NCBI GenBank assembly: GCA_013368495.1
Contig: LUCH01000334.1
Location: 164,329 to 228,328, forward strand
Reading direction: 5' to 3'
Origin: Paragonimus heterotremus
Lineage: Eukaryota > Platyhelminthes > Trematoda > Plagiorchiida > Troglotrematidae
DNA: 64,000 nucleotides
The notes beneath the pieces are model-generated. The model was not told the DNA's origin and did not search any database. It saw only the letters and a list, made by a program, of their open reading frames with translations. Position numbers and translations under genes: made by a program. Within the stretch, counting starts at the first letter, position 1; the number at the start of each line of letters is the position of its first letter. This document shows, in pieces, positions 48,901 to 62,200 of this stretch.

Positions 48901-51275
48901 CATCACAGCCACGGGCCTGTCAAACGGCGGGAGTGCACAAACTGTGTTAGTTCGACCAGATATTACGGTACTAAGCACTTACTATACCGGACCTTATTCG
49001 TTGGGATTACAAGTGACTAGATAAAGCCGACAAGAACGACGTGGCAACTGATTCTTAAAACCCTGCTGACGCCGCTAACGGGATCAGCAAGTCGGAGACA
49101 TTGGTATTACCCCTACTGTTGGTTAGAAATGCTACGACATTTCAGTTTGCCACATTTATCGGACGATTGGTAACGTCTTGGCAAATTACCGTTTTCACCA
49201 ACACTTACTTACTGAAATTTTGTGACGAACGTTTTTTCTTATCCAGTGTAGCAAGTAGTACTGTCTGTTGTAAATCAAGAACACAAATTAGTATATATGA
49301 ATTAATCTCTAATCAAGGTCTATTTGTGCACGTCGCTAGTATAAACTCAGTAGCTTGTTTTGATGTGAGTGATTGACATGAAATGTAGAATCATCTCACT
49401 ACTCACTTCTTCAAAATCACGCATTAACTTTGGTGAGAAGCTGAAATCATTTATGCGTAGCCCATATATATCCACGATAGATGATAGTATTAAGTAACTA
49501 TACGAGTTAGCAGGAAATGTGCGTGGTTTCGACTTAGTGGCATCTGCGATTAAACTGAAGATATCTAATCACATTGCTAGGGTCCGCCAAGCTGTTAGCT
49601 GTTTGGTTACATTGTTATTAGTCTAACAGGCAGACTGACTTCAGTGTCCTGTAATTATCGACCAATTTATCGATCGAATGCACAATTACAAAACCGTTCA
49701 CACGTGTGTAGGCTGCATAACATAGACACAGTCCCTAACTTAAATCAAGTGGGGTCAATGGTCTCTGGGACGATAGTTATTCGACAAACTCAACTGAAAG
49801 GGCGCACAAGAATTGCTTAAACAAGATGTGTAGGTTTAAACGCGAGTTTTGTCGCTTACGTTGTAAACGGTTTCGATTATTGTGTAGTCAGCAGAGAAAA
49901 ACAGGACTCATAATACAGCCATTCAACCGGAGTGACTATCTGTTCATCGTGGTCACGACAGGCAGCAAGTAACTAAGTCACTGTTAAATAATTTGTTAAT
50001 TCTGACCCTAAACTTAATTACTAGATATATGAGTGTAACTCGCGGTTTTGGTTACCGGGGTATGCTGGTAGTTAGTCAGTATACAGACACTGAATTATGT
50101 CATGTCTGTCTAAAGTGGAAAATTTTTACGTCAGCACAAAAGCCTCATGGAAGCAGAGATATATTTGGATATTCAGATGTCATGCTTTGGAAGCGGTCAA
50201 TATGGGAACATGCACTCATCTTGATCAACTTCTAGACACCCTGTCAATGATCCGAAAGAGGTTTTTTCTGTGTGATTAGTTAGACAGACAAAAAACGAGT
50301 GTATTTTCGAATTGACATGATCGTAATACTGTTCAGTCACGAACAGTGACTTTCAAACTATTGTCGGTATGACAGTTGAGGAATGTTGAAAATCGGTAAG
50401 AAAATGCGCCCACACGTAATCTCTTTGTAGAATGTTAGAAAACAACTCTGAATGGTAGGATAAAGGATGGGATCGAATTAGACGACCTGTAATACAACTT
50501 GATAGTTGTTTTTAACAACTGTTGGAAAACCTATGTTTCAAGTAAAATTACGTACCGTTTCGTTTTATTTATGGACTGTAAAGTTTCTTCCAGTTGTGTG
50601 TCTCTGCAGCTACTTCGTACTGATTAGTTTTCAGTTCACAGCAATTAACCTAGATTACCTATCAAATCAAACAATGACACTGTTTGTTGAGGTTTGACAG
50701 AGCCAAGGCGATTGCGGATGTCGGCCACATTTCAAACGACTCGTGCAAACTATTTAGCAGGTGGAGGTGTAACCTAAATGGTAGTTGGGATTATTTTCTT
50801 TCGATGTAGGCCACATCATTTCAGCTGGCGCTGATAAACTTTTTTAATGGACGAATAAAACACTAACAATTAAATAACGTTGGAAATGAATTTTTATAAC
50901 CCAGCTCACATGTGATGTTTTGCAGTTAAACATCATGCATTTAAACAAAAACGTAGAGAAATAGTGAACTTTTAATTTTAGTAAATGCAGTTTCATTACC
51001 TTCTTTCTCGGATGGCCGTTCTCATGTCTCGCCGTTCAGTTGCCTACTAGAATGCTGACCGACGTGCAGATGAGCATTAGCCTACAACAAGGGAAAACAC
51101 AGGATGACAAAACGAAAGTGTACGCTAGCATACTAGATGTTGTCATACCGGTTGACTGGATTTATTTGGGACGCCTATGACATAACTCCAACTAGCATTG
51201 CAGAGAACGGATCAGCCGTTGGCAAGTTTCGAACTGTCCTACCATATCTATGAAATAAATTTCATATTACCTAAA
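45971..51275. other. Unassigned sequence
   Basis: About 5.3 kb without a recognised feature. Frames of up to 91 codons (49,101-49,376) show no domain. Confidence 0.5.
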
Positions 51276-51284
51276 ATGGGATTT

Positions 51285-51350
51285 GAACACTGAGGTGAAC
51301 GAAGAATAGGTCATTGCCCAACGGTTACCGAATCATAAATGGGCTAGTTA
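51285..51350 (-). other. Possible pol III box remnant
   Basis: On the minus strand, GTGTTCAAATCCC (B-box-like, about 51,284-51,297) lies downstream of TTCGGTAACCGTTGGGC (loosely A-box-like, about 51,321-51,337). The spacing is about right for a tRNA-derived head, but it does not match the main SINE family and no second copy was seen. Confidence 0.2.
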
Positions 51351-51625
51351 GGGCAAACTGGTTCACATCAGGAATGGGTGAACTGTTGACTAGAGTGGCC
51401 TGGACTTACTAGTTAAGCTTCAGGCTGCAAATCGAAGACCGAAACGTTTGATTGCAAACTTATTCACGGCTGAATGGCACGAATTGTGTTATCTACCATG
51501 GGCACAGTATAAAACAGGATTAGTGGGGCAAGAGGCTACCTAGAGTTAATTGACATTAACAAATTTCCCAATAAGGGCAACACTAATATAAATCTTTAGC
51601 TACTCCTATCTGTCGTGGAAGGACT

Positions 51626-52048
51626 GTGCACAATTCTGGAGTACACGTAGGCATTTATGGCGTAGTATTCACACACGATAGGCCGATTGTTATGAACAGT
51701 TCTCTGAGAACCCTCCATATAGTGTTTACCTGTGTGATCTACTTTCGATTTTCACGCGTATTTGTTAGCTCGCGCAGTCATGGAAATATCACACCACGCA
51801 AATCAAATGTGCAGATCGCTTATCGATCGTTTTGGCCGTCTGTGTATGTGTTCGAGCATTATGCGTGGGCAAGTGCACATGGTCTGAGTGTAATGCCAAG
51901 ATTTTTCACATCAAATTCTGATTTTTTTAAAACACTCGTCTGGCTCACAGTTAAAATTGTTTTATTGGTGACCCGTTTAGTCCAACTGAGTTTTATGACC
52001 AACACTAAAAGCACGCGGCACCGTAATTTAAAACGAAGACTGGAGTAG
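51626..52048 (+). other. Longest frame outside the mobile elements, function unknown
   Basis: Open for about 140 codons to a TAG, without an ATG at its start. A segment near the end (TLVWLTVKIVLLVTRLVQL) would suit a membrane span, followed by a basic tail (KSTRHRNLKRRLE). No family recognised. A single frame this long in 64 kb is near the chance maximum, so it is listed as unproved. Confidence 0.15.
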
Positions 52049-53224
52049 TTATTGTACTGTTTTTTACGTTCCATAACGTTCTGTGATAACCTTTACCAGG
52101 AATTGCACCTGAAGTATGAAGCCTATTAAGTAACAATCAATACAGGACTAAAAATAGTCTACATTTGGACGAAATTTTCGCCGTCGGGTAGACTTCTCAT
52201 CTGGTGTTTTTCCAAAAATACACTGAATTTGAGTATCATTAACGCGAAAACTCATCATTAGAGAAGTATCTTATTGTCGATGAGTTCTAGCGGAAACTAA
52301 TCTCGAGCACAGTGTTTCTCCCAAATGGGTCGACTGAAAAATTTGAGTGCAAAGTAAGGGTTGTCCGTTGGTGACGTTCCAACCAACACCTCTATCAATT
52401 ATCAGTAAGTCAACAGATTTCTGATCACGAGTTTCACTGCAGTTTGTTGACGCTTACAGTCGTGATGGTCAGCAGCTGCTTTGACTGGTTGCATGAATGG
52501 ATCCTCGTTTGATTTACATGAGCTCTGACTATCATTTTTATGCCTAAAGTGCTGAAGACTAAGACTCGGCGCTTTCTGTTGAGTTTCCAAAGTGTTTTTC
52601 TGCAAAAGTACATTAAAATGTCCTGTTCAATCGAGTTACGTGTGTGTGTGTGCGTCTTTAAAGTGAATCCAAGCTGTTGACCAACATCGAGTAATTTAAG
52701 TCTTTTGACTCGGATGTCATCATTTCAAAAGCACTAACAAACTGTTAGTTCCACCAACCTGCTTTGTTTTTCACAACTCCTTAAAACAGGCATTGTAACA
52801 TAGGAGACCACAGTGTCAAAGTAGTGTTGGATGAAAACTTTTTTGAACCCATGGATAAGACGTACCCCACAACCATCTGTTATGGGTAAAGCGGACGAGG
52901 GTTGGAGTTTGTAATTATCTAAATGTCCTCTACGACCTACTCACGAATGGACGTTCCAGTTTTTTTTCGGCTTCGTTTTTATGAACTTATTAGATAGAAA
53001 CGTTATGTACTGAAGCTACAGATTCCACAACACCTCATCCAATCGTCGTACTGTCCAAACATATGCTATAGAGAAGCGGTTAATGACGGCTCAATAAGTA
53101 AGTGCAGCATATTTAAAATGATAAAATAATGAATATCCAAGCTATTTATCAGTGGAGAGGGCACACTTTTGTCAGGAATGCCTTTTGAGTACACAAAGGT
53201 GTTTTGTGGTTCTATCTTTATCCT
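52049..53224. other. Unassigned sequence
   Basis: No feature except a six-unit GT run at 52,640-52,651. Confidence 0.5.
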
Positions 53225-53755
53225 CTTGTGGTGGTTTAGCAAACCGGAGGTGCGAGTATTCCAGCACTCGGCGGAATACCTCAACGCGGGTAGGAGGTAC
53301 GTCCAAAAGCCCACAGTGAGCGGATCGGGGATAGCATGGGAGGACGGATGAGTCATCGCTCAACTGGATCCGACTAACGGGCGAGACATGGCGAGCAATA
53401 TAGGATGGACGACCAGCTCGGGGGGTAGCGATTATTCTACCACTTGGTGGAATATCTCGACACGGTCGTAGAACACGGTCAAAGGCCATAGTGATAGATT
53501 TCGGACAGCCTGAGCGATCGGACGAGTCCTCGTTCGACGAGATCAGAGGTATGGCAGACGAAAAACCCCCGATAGAAGGCGTTGATCACACACAAACTCA
53601 ACCGAAGTGCACACGATGTGTGGGCGGATACTGGGGCCGTTGTGGACTGGAATTCTGACTCATAAACGTGAGCGCGCGAGTAGCATGGTAACCAGCGCGT
53701 TGGACAATAAAGATTGTGCTTTATTGGACGCCTTTTCATTACACTACTACAACAA
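53225..53755 (+). repeat. LTR-like GC-rich island with a 176-bp tandem duplication
   Basis: Clearly GC-richer than its surroundings. Two related modules lie in tandem: a 22-nt hairpin with arms TATTCC/GGAATA at 53,257-53,278, and one with TATTC/GAATA at 53,433-53,454, start to start 176 bp. Each is followed by shared words (CACAGTGA or CATAGTGA, then GATGAGTC or GACGAGTC, then GGCGAG or GGCAGA). The same module occurs once at 23,190-23,540. A palindrome with AATAAA (53,705-53,726) lies near the right end, which reads CTACTACAACA; the left part has TGTGGTGG. TG...CA-type ends, a polyadenylation signal and promoter-like repeats suggest a solo LTR of about 530 bp, but no target duplication or primer binding site was found. 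A 143-codon minus-strand frame over 53,479-53,910 is judged fortuitous. Confidence 0.5.
53705..53726. repeat. Palindrome with AATAAA on both strands
   Basis: CAATAAAG (53,705-53,712), six bases ATTGTG, then CTTTATTG (53,719-53,726). The arms are perfectly complementary, so a polyadenylation signal AATAAA is read on either strand. Confidence 0.9.
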
Positions 53756-56700
53756 AAGGTTTTAAAAGTATGTCTCCGCCGGGGGACTACATGCAGTGAA
53801 CCATACACCCAGTGTCTAGCGTACGTCCTGTGATTGAGTCGCAAGAAGTGCGGACTTAAGTGTCTACTAGCTGGTTCGGTTGGTGTGCTTCCGCTGTAAC
53901 GGATGAGCAACTCCCCTTGTTGTCGGCGGGTACTTCTCCTTAAACAAATTGCAATGGTAGATTAAATTGGACCTGGTAAACGAGACATTTGATTTTGGAA
54001 AGAGGGATGAAAATCATCTGGTTGAGCTGACAAAGTGGGATGTATCGGCATGATAAGTTCTTGCATCTAAGCATGACATATATGGAGACTCAACGTGGCA
54101 AAAACTTCGTTAATCTAATCGGAGAGGGAGAAACAGACGTTCACTACTTTTGCCCCGATGGCCGTTGTTCCCGGTGTCGTCTCCGGGACATATTTCTATA
54201 CCTTGCGATGATGAACATTCGGGCCACTTGATTAATTGGACGTGATCCATCTCATTGCCGTTGCTTTCAGATGATGCCAAGAGCAACTTTAGCGTTCTAC
54301 CAAAATCGATGCCTCTAGGACCGAGGCAATGTGAGCTTTTTGACATATGATCTTTGTTTGATAAATCTAATTGAGGACAAAATATGACTTTTGGTGCTGG
54401 TCTTAGTGCAACCGTCAAAGAGACTTGTTAACGAGTTTGACATTACTGACAAGTAATAGGGAATTTTAGTTGTTATAAGCTGAATATCAAGTAGAATTAA
54501 ATGCATCCTTCTCGTTTTCATAGATTGTGCTGATGGATGCTTTTGAAAAACAGCTCTGTATTCCAGTTCTGCTTTTGTTAGAAGTCGACGGTAGCTTCTA
54601 TCCTTTCCGGGATTTGAAGTTGAGTCCCGCATTACGCACAAGTATGTTTGAGCCTACGATAATTCACCGCGCCGAAGTTGAGGTCAGAGGCACGGTAACA
54701 TTGACAGTAACAAAGGGTATTTTTGATACAGCTTAGTCTCCGTTTATTACATGTTTGAGAGAGGGTTTGACCAACAGTTGTAAAGTAACTTGAACACACG
54801 CAGTGTATACAACACCAACTACGGAAACAGTGTGAAAAACGTTTGAAAAAGAGCATCATAATCTTGGCATAACTCCCGAAGATTCTTAATTAAACTGTCG
54901 TTATATGTAGCCTTTAAGTACTGCTCCACTGGGCCAGTAATCAAATCTTTCCTTGAGTTCAGTCGAGACAAGTGATCACAGTATCTCAGTAATGTACATT
55001 GTCAAATTTGGAAGAGGTGAGGATCATCGGCAAAAAACGAGTCCAGCCTGGTTTACGTTCATTCTAGAAATTTTATAACTTTTTACAAGTCGGATGTTGT
55101 TGAGAAACTGATATCAGAACGACCTAAATCTTTACACAAGATGTATGGCTTTTCAGTTATTTTTCACTGCGATTGTGAAAGAAGTCGCAATTTTATCCAG
55201 TTCAGAGATAGCCTAGTTGGGTTCTGTAGATTTCCGGTCAATCAGATTGAACGTCATCTATATTAGAACGAACCTACCTGGATTGTTTGTTAGTGCGATT
55301 TTTATCCTGGTAACCCAATCTAAGTAACTCTGAAACAGAATGCAAACATCTTTAGATTAAAGTGGTCTGAGATGAACAGAGTGAACTGCTGTTTCAAGAT
55401 AGTGCAGGGCACAAGGCTGAGCAACTTGTTTGTAAAATGTTGCCCAGTAGACGAATTACAACCATCAGAACGAATTTAAACTTTTGTTACAACGAGCATT
55501 GGAGTACTGAGATACAGGTCACCAAGTGACCGCTCAAACCAATTTACAGTGCAATAAACTTCAATCTGTTTGCCACAGTCTTCCATTTGAAAAGAAACGG
55601 ATTATTTTGACAATGGGTGCACCTCTTCACCTCGTGGAATGCAAACTCATGTTTGATGCCTAGTCTGTTTGACATCAGCTGACTTTCTGTTGGGATGCGT
55701 GATGAGCAACTTCCAACATTTCCTAACTAAAAAAGCGTTTTTCGGTCAAAACTACCACCCACATTCAGTTTTTCACGTTATAACACCTACCACTCCATCT
55801 TAACTCAGTCAACCTACACACCAGATTATCAGGTCGTTCCACCTTGTAACAAAAGTGTACAGAAATGTTTGCGATCAGCAAACATACGTGGTCACTAGAT
55901 GACGGAACTAGTTACAATGGGTCACCGACTCTGAGTAGACAGGTCATAACATACTGACAGGCATGCGGTGTGCGCGATTTACTGGAACAGCAACTTTTCA
56001 GTTTAGACATGGCAAAAGCGATATTGTTCGACTGATCAGAAGGATCACCGTTTAATATGAACTCCAATTCTAACGATGTGCTTGCATTCAAACTCTTCTC
56101 AGAACTAGATTGTACTAAGGTATACAAACTCCCATAAAAATTTCAACAGCGGATAGAGTTCAAGAGGACAAACTGATTAGAGGATATCATCTTCCTGTGT
56201 TCTGTTGTTGGGTGCCCAGCGTCACATTTTTTGTGAATTTGTTATTTGGTCAGGCCCGCCAGTGAAGGTTGATAGAGCCGCGTTTTGTGGTGATGCTGCG
56301 GAGGTCACACCAAAAGTGGACTAGACTAGGAGCGGGCGTTAGCCAGTAAATTCAATAAGATTTGCACAGCATTTCTCAAAATTAACCTTCATAAACACTG
56401 GTGCACCTGCATGAAATTATTAACAGTTATTTCACCAAAAGGTGAACGGTTATTCTCGTTGATTCGATACCATTTCATCGTTACAGATGGCTTGCTGTTT
56501 CGTGACGCACGCTAGACGAGAATATGTATGCCAGTACGCAGACAAGGGCGAACTGAATATGAGTATTCAACATCAAGCATGGCTGGCGAAGACACGGAAT
56601 AGGTCCATCAACTGTTCCGGCCCAAGGCTCATTTCATTTCACGTTAAAAACCTGAATTATCGTGATGACAACGCACTTGTTTAATTGAAAATCTTTCCTT

Positions 56701-56992
56701 GGGCTGAACAGTTAAGTACAGCAGGGATGCGTGAGTGAATCACAGGTAGCTGTTAGAAGGAAGTAACTGATTGTCTTCAGTCTATAAAGGAAGTTCTTTT
56801 TTTAATAAGGAGGACTACTATGAATTCATATACGAAGATTTCCAAATACCCTTAACGTATGACATACTAAAAACCCACTACGTCGAAAGATCTCTCAACA
56901 TTCCTTGAAGGACACATATTTATTTCAAATGAGCATTTTAGTAGATTTGTGATTTCAGATGAGACCCAACTGTAAAAAGTCAGGGCTTCGGC
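53756..56992. other. Unassigned sequence
   Basis: The first 200 bp remains somewhat GC-rich and may belong to the repeat on its left. Beyond that nothing was recognised. Frames at 54,110-54,641 overlap on both strands without motifs. Confidence 0.45.
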
Positions 56993-57043
56993 TGGATTCG
57001 AACCAGCAGTAGGCATGGTGTTTCTGTCGCTGGTTCGAATCCA
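56993..57043. repeat. 15-bp inverted repeat of B-box-like motifs
   Basis: TGGATTCGAACCAGC (56,993-57,007) and GCTGGTTCGAATCCA (57,029-57,043) are perfect inverted copies 21 nt apart. Each contains a perfect pol III B box (GGTTCGAATCC), one per strand. On the minus strand the left arm extends to a complete T-arm (GCTGG, seven-base loop, CCAGC), and TGGTTTTGAATGG upstream could be an A box about 36 nt away. No full tRNA cloverleaf could be drawn. Confidence 0.85.
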
Positions 57044-59000
57044 TTCAAAACCATGACATTTTCATTTGTCGACTGTCTAAGAGATCTCAGACTAAAAGGC
57101 AAGATATTGATGAACGGGTATAAAATCACCCTCCATGGGAGTTCTTCTACCTGAAGTGATATTCAGTATTTATGATTTTGCAACGGGGCGTAACATTTCC
57201 CGGGCACTGCCTTTATTCGAAATTATTTGCACGTATGTACCATGAACATCCAGCTTTTAGTTAGTAGCAGACTACACCGACAGGTTAATAGCGTAGCGAT
57301 GGGAATTCCACTGAAGGCTTGTACTTGCCGATGCTTTTATTGTGTATTTAGAAACACAAACAACAACCCTATAATTCACAAAGATTTGTGAAATATACGA
57401 TAACGAGATATTCTTTGTGTGACTCACGACAACATGCTGACCAACTCGACAGTTTTAATCGGAACATTTCACTTACTACAGAAGTTTAACAGAATGACAA
57501 ACCTTCGTTCTTAGATGTTGTAACTTCTGTCATTGATGGCGGATCTAGTACGATAGTGACGTACTAGAAACCCACTTGGATAGGGCAATAAATGTTTCTC
57601 ACCAACATCACGCAAACACAACCTTGTTCATACACACTGGTAGGATTTGCAGAATATGCTGTCCCGAAACAACGGAGCAAGGACTAGTTTTCATTTATCA
57701 AATGCTTGTGCACAATGATTTCTCCGCAGATCTTATTTATAAATATGCTTGTAACTGATAACAGTCCTTGTTTTGTATAAACCCAATCGTTGGTTGTTTC
57801 TATTATTGCTGCTATCTGCATGTCCTATATATTCTAATGTTTTGCGTTCGTGAATAAGGAGAGTAAACAGTGTTAACATCTCGCGATATATGTCTTATAT
57901 CGTTATTGGTGAACTGGATAAAAGGAACTCACTGTTTTAAATATATCAAATAAAATGCAAAACGGTCATTATCAGAAACAATGAAATGCAACCCCGCATA
58001 CATAACCTAGTCATATACGGCTGAGGACAGAACCGTCCTTGTCTAACTAAAATGTGCAGTCAGTGTTATCCACAACACAGCGGAATTAGACATAGTAAAC
58101 CAAATGACGTGATTGCTCAGCACACCGAAGGAAGAACATGGTAATTTGTTCACCCCGTCTAACATCAGTTACGAGTGAGGTACACTGAGTGGACTGTATG
58201 AACGCTTAGGATATGCATCGCACAGCATACTCCAGTGTGATTTGTCAACAACAGAGCTGACACTGTCTGATTGCATGTCATAAGACAGCTTAAGGGAAGA
58301 TAGTACTTTATCCAGGCGGAAGAAGATTTTCGTATGTTCTATGGTTCAACGAATAAGTATAATTTGGCTCTTATAAAAGCCATCTTTCGTTTACATAAAC
58401 AGTTAGTAATTACTCCATCGCCATCTTAATGTTAAACGTTGGTAGTCATGAGTTTTGGTCTTCTCTTAAGTTTTTATTGTTAGTTACGCTGTTTACAAAC
58501 GTTTATTTCATCCGTTCACTTTAATATAAGTGCATAAACATTATCCAAAAACCTTCACTCATGTAGCCTTTTGCTCATCGCACATTCCCGTTTGTATGAT
58601 TGTTAGATCTATATTTCATGCACAAGTAGTACTTTGCTCGACGTGTCAAAAATTAGGAATTTCGGTCCGTAATTGCTTGTCCCTCCGCCGACTATTTTAC
58701 CAGTAGGTTATCTATATTTTAGTCAATGACACATTCCTAAGGTGCATCTGGTTGAACCAACTCACATTCATCAAGGATCACGTTCATCGTGTTGTAACCG
58801 ATGAGACTTTTCCAAAGGTCTCTACTGAGTACATATTGAGCAGCCTTAGCTGTGTACTCTAAACTGTGAGTACCTGGATGTACATTATTTGTAATCCGAA
58901 GTAATTCTTTTTTGTTTGTTCTTTTTCAAAGTTTCATTTTGCTCTACCATTCTTAGAGACTTTTTAACCAGACAAGAAAATATTTTTTAAATTGAAAGCT
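57044..59000. other. Unassigned sequence
   Basis: No feature recognised; strongly AT-rich in parts. Confidence 0.5.
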
Positions 59001-59276
59001 GCGAGCCAATTTAAATGGCGTTCAATTTATATTGTATCATAACAACTCGTCTGCGGTGATTTATTCGTTTGTTTACGTTAACGTTTCACCGAATCAGCTG
59101 AAAGTCGTTTACGAATCAATCGTGGCAGCTGTGAATGCGTCAGGACCCAAATGCATAATATCACCTTGTGGTAGAAGAAACGGTTCGTTTAGTCGTATCA
59201 ACTGTTCAGATACTCAATCGACCCAGCCGACGGATGTGAAGTCAGTCCCTCTGTCACCAAAATTCAGAACCAGATA
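59001..59276 (+). CDS. Possible terminal exon, function unknown
   Basis: A frame open after a TGA near 58,993 up to TAA at about 59,274-59,276. It reads NGVQFILYHNNSS, AVIYSFVYVNVSPNQLKVVY, ESIVAAVNASG and a serine/threonine-rich C-terminus with several N-x-S/T sites. Codons look coding-like. Alternating hydrophobic strands followed by a helix could suit an extracellular domain such as SEA, but this is a guess. T-rich tracts upstream (58,905-58,945) could hold an acceptor, yet the nearest usable AG sites (CTGAAAG- or CTGCGAG-like, about 59,000) have poor tracts. Confidence 0.22.
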
Positions 59277-62200
59277 AAGCGAGATGGTATTGTGAATTTT
59301 AGCCACTAGAAAGCAGTGTACGAGATATATACACTCATAATCTTGGTAGATTATATTTTATCAAAAATATTTCTGCGTTTTACTGTCCAACAACCGTGTT
59401 AAAATAGCATGCCTGATATATTTTTGCATTTTCATTTTGATGTGCAACAAAACGGGAAACATTATTTTACAGTTCAGAATCTTTGGTCGGTTTCATTTAA
59501 ACAACCGTTATGTTTGTGAAATATGTTGAGTAAACAAGTAACTGTTACGGACTACTTCTCATCTCGAGTTACTTCCGGACAGGACAGCAAAAGACCATAT
59601 TCGATTGTGTGGATTTACTAAGTCTTACCAGTCCTACCCTGTTATGCGTTGTGGGTTACTTATAGATCGGTCGGTTGGAAGAGCATAGCACATCGAGTTA
59701 AGTAAACAAAAACCAACATTTGGCTGTTCAAACGGGTGTATCTGGACAAGAAAGTCACCCAAGTGTGTGTGCGTGTGGATAGTATATACTCATACATGTA
59801 CCTCATGTGTAAAAGTGTGTGAAGAAAAATTGTTCAACGGTCCAGTGAATAAGCGTACTTTCTATTGTGCACTTTCAGTGGACGTTCAGATGATTGTTGG
59901 CATCTGTTTCAGATCATGCACTTTAGAATCAACATTCGTCCACGATTGGCTGTTTTATTAGGTAATGCTCAAATGAGAATTGATACAACCAACACCTGTT
60001 GGACAAGTGGGGTCTGTCATTCAGATTTGGAATAAACATTCATATCACAGTGCGTAACACTTTAGTCTGTGAAATCAATCATTTACGTTCCTCGTTTTAC
60101 GTGACAGTTCATGAAGGATACCATATGGTTTCAGAATTGGTCAGGGAAAATTTAGTTCTGTACATATTGATCCAGTGTTCTGCATCAAACGTGATGCCAC
60201 AATTAACCAGATGGATAGACAGTCCCAGCAACTTTCTTCCACTCCGTCATCCTTCTCATTTTCTGCATCCCACAACCCTCCTTATTATCAACATCGTCAT
60301 GATCATTATCTGCAGCAATACATCGCTGGTTGATGCTAATCGCTGGAAACAGTATTAGTTCAGAGATATCACAGGGGTTATGTATGGAACCTACTTCATG
60401 AGTTTCCATCGCCAAATTCCATGTATGCATCACCGAAATGTTTTTACCTTTCAAACGGACAGTATGATAGCCTCTTAGCAGTTTTTTCTGACCTGCTGCA
60501 TTTATTATTTATAATTCACAGACAGCTAAGTCAAACTGCAGTAGTATGTATGTCAGTGAACTGGACCACTTGCACTCTGTAGTGAGACCTTCACTCACAG
60601 ATTGTGTGGATCATTTGGCCTCCCTTCTGCGAGACGAACGCGGCTAACGCTGTCTACCCTCACCTGCCTCCATTGTTTATGCCCAGTCATCGGTTAACCA
60701 CCTGTTAGCATGTGTATGTCGGATGAGGAGACGACAAAAAGTGATCGTCACCACTGTAGAACTGATCATGCCAGAGAGTTTTAATCGAGGGAAAGATAGA
60801 TGCCGATACACGTAACAAAAGATTCAAAATCACACAGCGGCATGAACAGGCAAAAAACAATGAAATCTACTATAATGATTTTGCGAAAAGGATCGGTTGT
60901 ACTATAGACAACCTGGTTAGCCTTTAAAAACTGAAACAGAAACAGCCAAGCCTATCCGAGCATAACTATAGTGTACAAATAGACATTGTGTTTATCTGCG
61001 TAGTTAACAGATTCAATCTTCTGATAAACCAACAGTTGGAATACCAGAGGCTGCATGTACGTGGACGAATCCGCTGTTGTCAGCCCGAATATGTGCTAAA
61101 TTCACCCATTTGGCAGGTTCATTGAGAAATATCTCCGTATGCGAATTTTGATCAACATAGTCTCTAAGTTAGTTAAATTGCTTGAATCACTGAGATATCT
61201 TTGCTAGTCGGTTTCTGCCTTAAGGCCTACGCTGCACGGTTTTATCTCCTTCATTCTCTATATGTTAGTGATGGCTGATTGTGTAATGTATCAACTTTTA
61301 CGTCCTAAACAAACAAACGCAATATCGTTTTAGATGGGAGTGACAACTCTGCATGTTCGTGTGAAGATGTAGTAAAGAGTCTAACCTCGTGGAAAGAAGG
61401 TTTGCATAACAGTTGTAAAAAGAGGCTGATTGTCAGTTGTGTTTTTGGCCATATCTGCGAAATTTGTCAGTTAATCATATATTGTTGCTCCCAGATCCTG
61501 TTCACACACAGGGACGATGTCAACAAGGGAATAATCCACACAACATCACTGATGACGTTCAATGGATAGTAAGTGAAAAAGCAGGCCAGCAGAACGCAAT
61601 ACTGATGATACAAACATTTCGACTTTGGTTCAGACGTCGAGGCAGTCTATACAAATTCATAGTGAAATGACTGGAAAGGCGCCATCAACAGGACACCTGC
61701 ACAGGTTTCACACAGGTTGTTACGAGTTCTTAATGTTGAGTTGTGAGATGTTCAGTCTCTTAGTTTGTTGCCACTGTATCGATCCGTCACACGCACATCA
61801 ATACTAAAGGTGAAGTTGCTTTCAAAAAACGGACAGATACTATCGATCAGCGTTTAGTGAATTCTATTCCACATATCGCTTTTGCTCAGCTTGTTCTTTT
61901 TTTCAAAGAAGCATGTCAAGTCAAGTCAGGTTACTGCTTCTGACAATTTGTGGGTGCATTTTCAGCAAGCTGTTTCCTGATCAGATGCACAATTGAACAC
62001 GTTGGGACCATGGAATTAGTAGTAACGACCATTAATTCAGTTAATGACAACCTACTAATGGCCGAATGAAAGTCTGGCTAACGGCGCTACTAAACATGAA
62101 GCAGGAATCCCCTAATGTAGTGAACAGAATTGAGTATCGTAGGTATTCCATTTTAGATGGGCCAACCATCAAGGGGTCGTTTGAAGTGATATGCTTCTTC

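Noticed and set aside
53756..53775. Primer binding site after the proposed LTR end
   Set aside because: The sequence after CTACTACAACA does not begin with TGG or match a familiar tRNA 3' end.
53479..53910. 143-codon minus-strand frame
   Set aside because: It sits in the GC-rich LTR-like repeat, where stop codons are rarer; it has no domain and is partly shadowed by another minus-strand frame.
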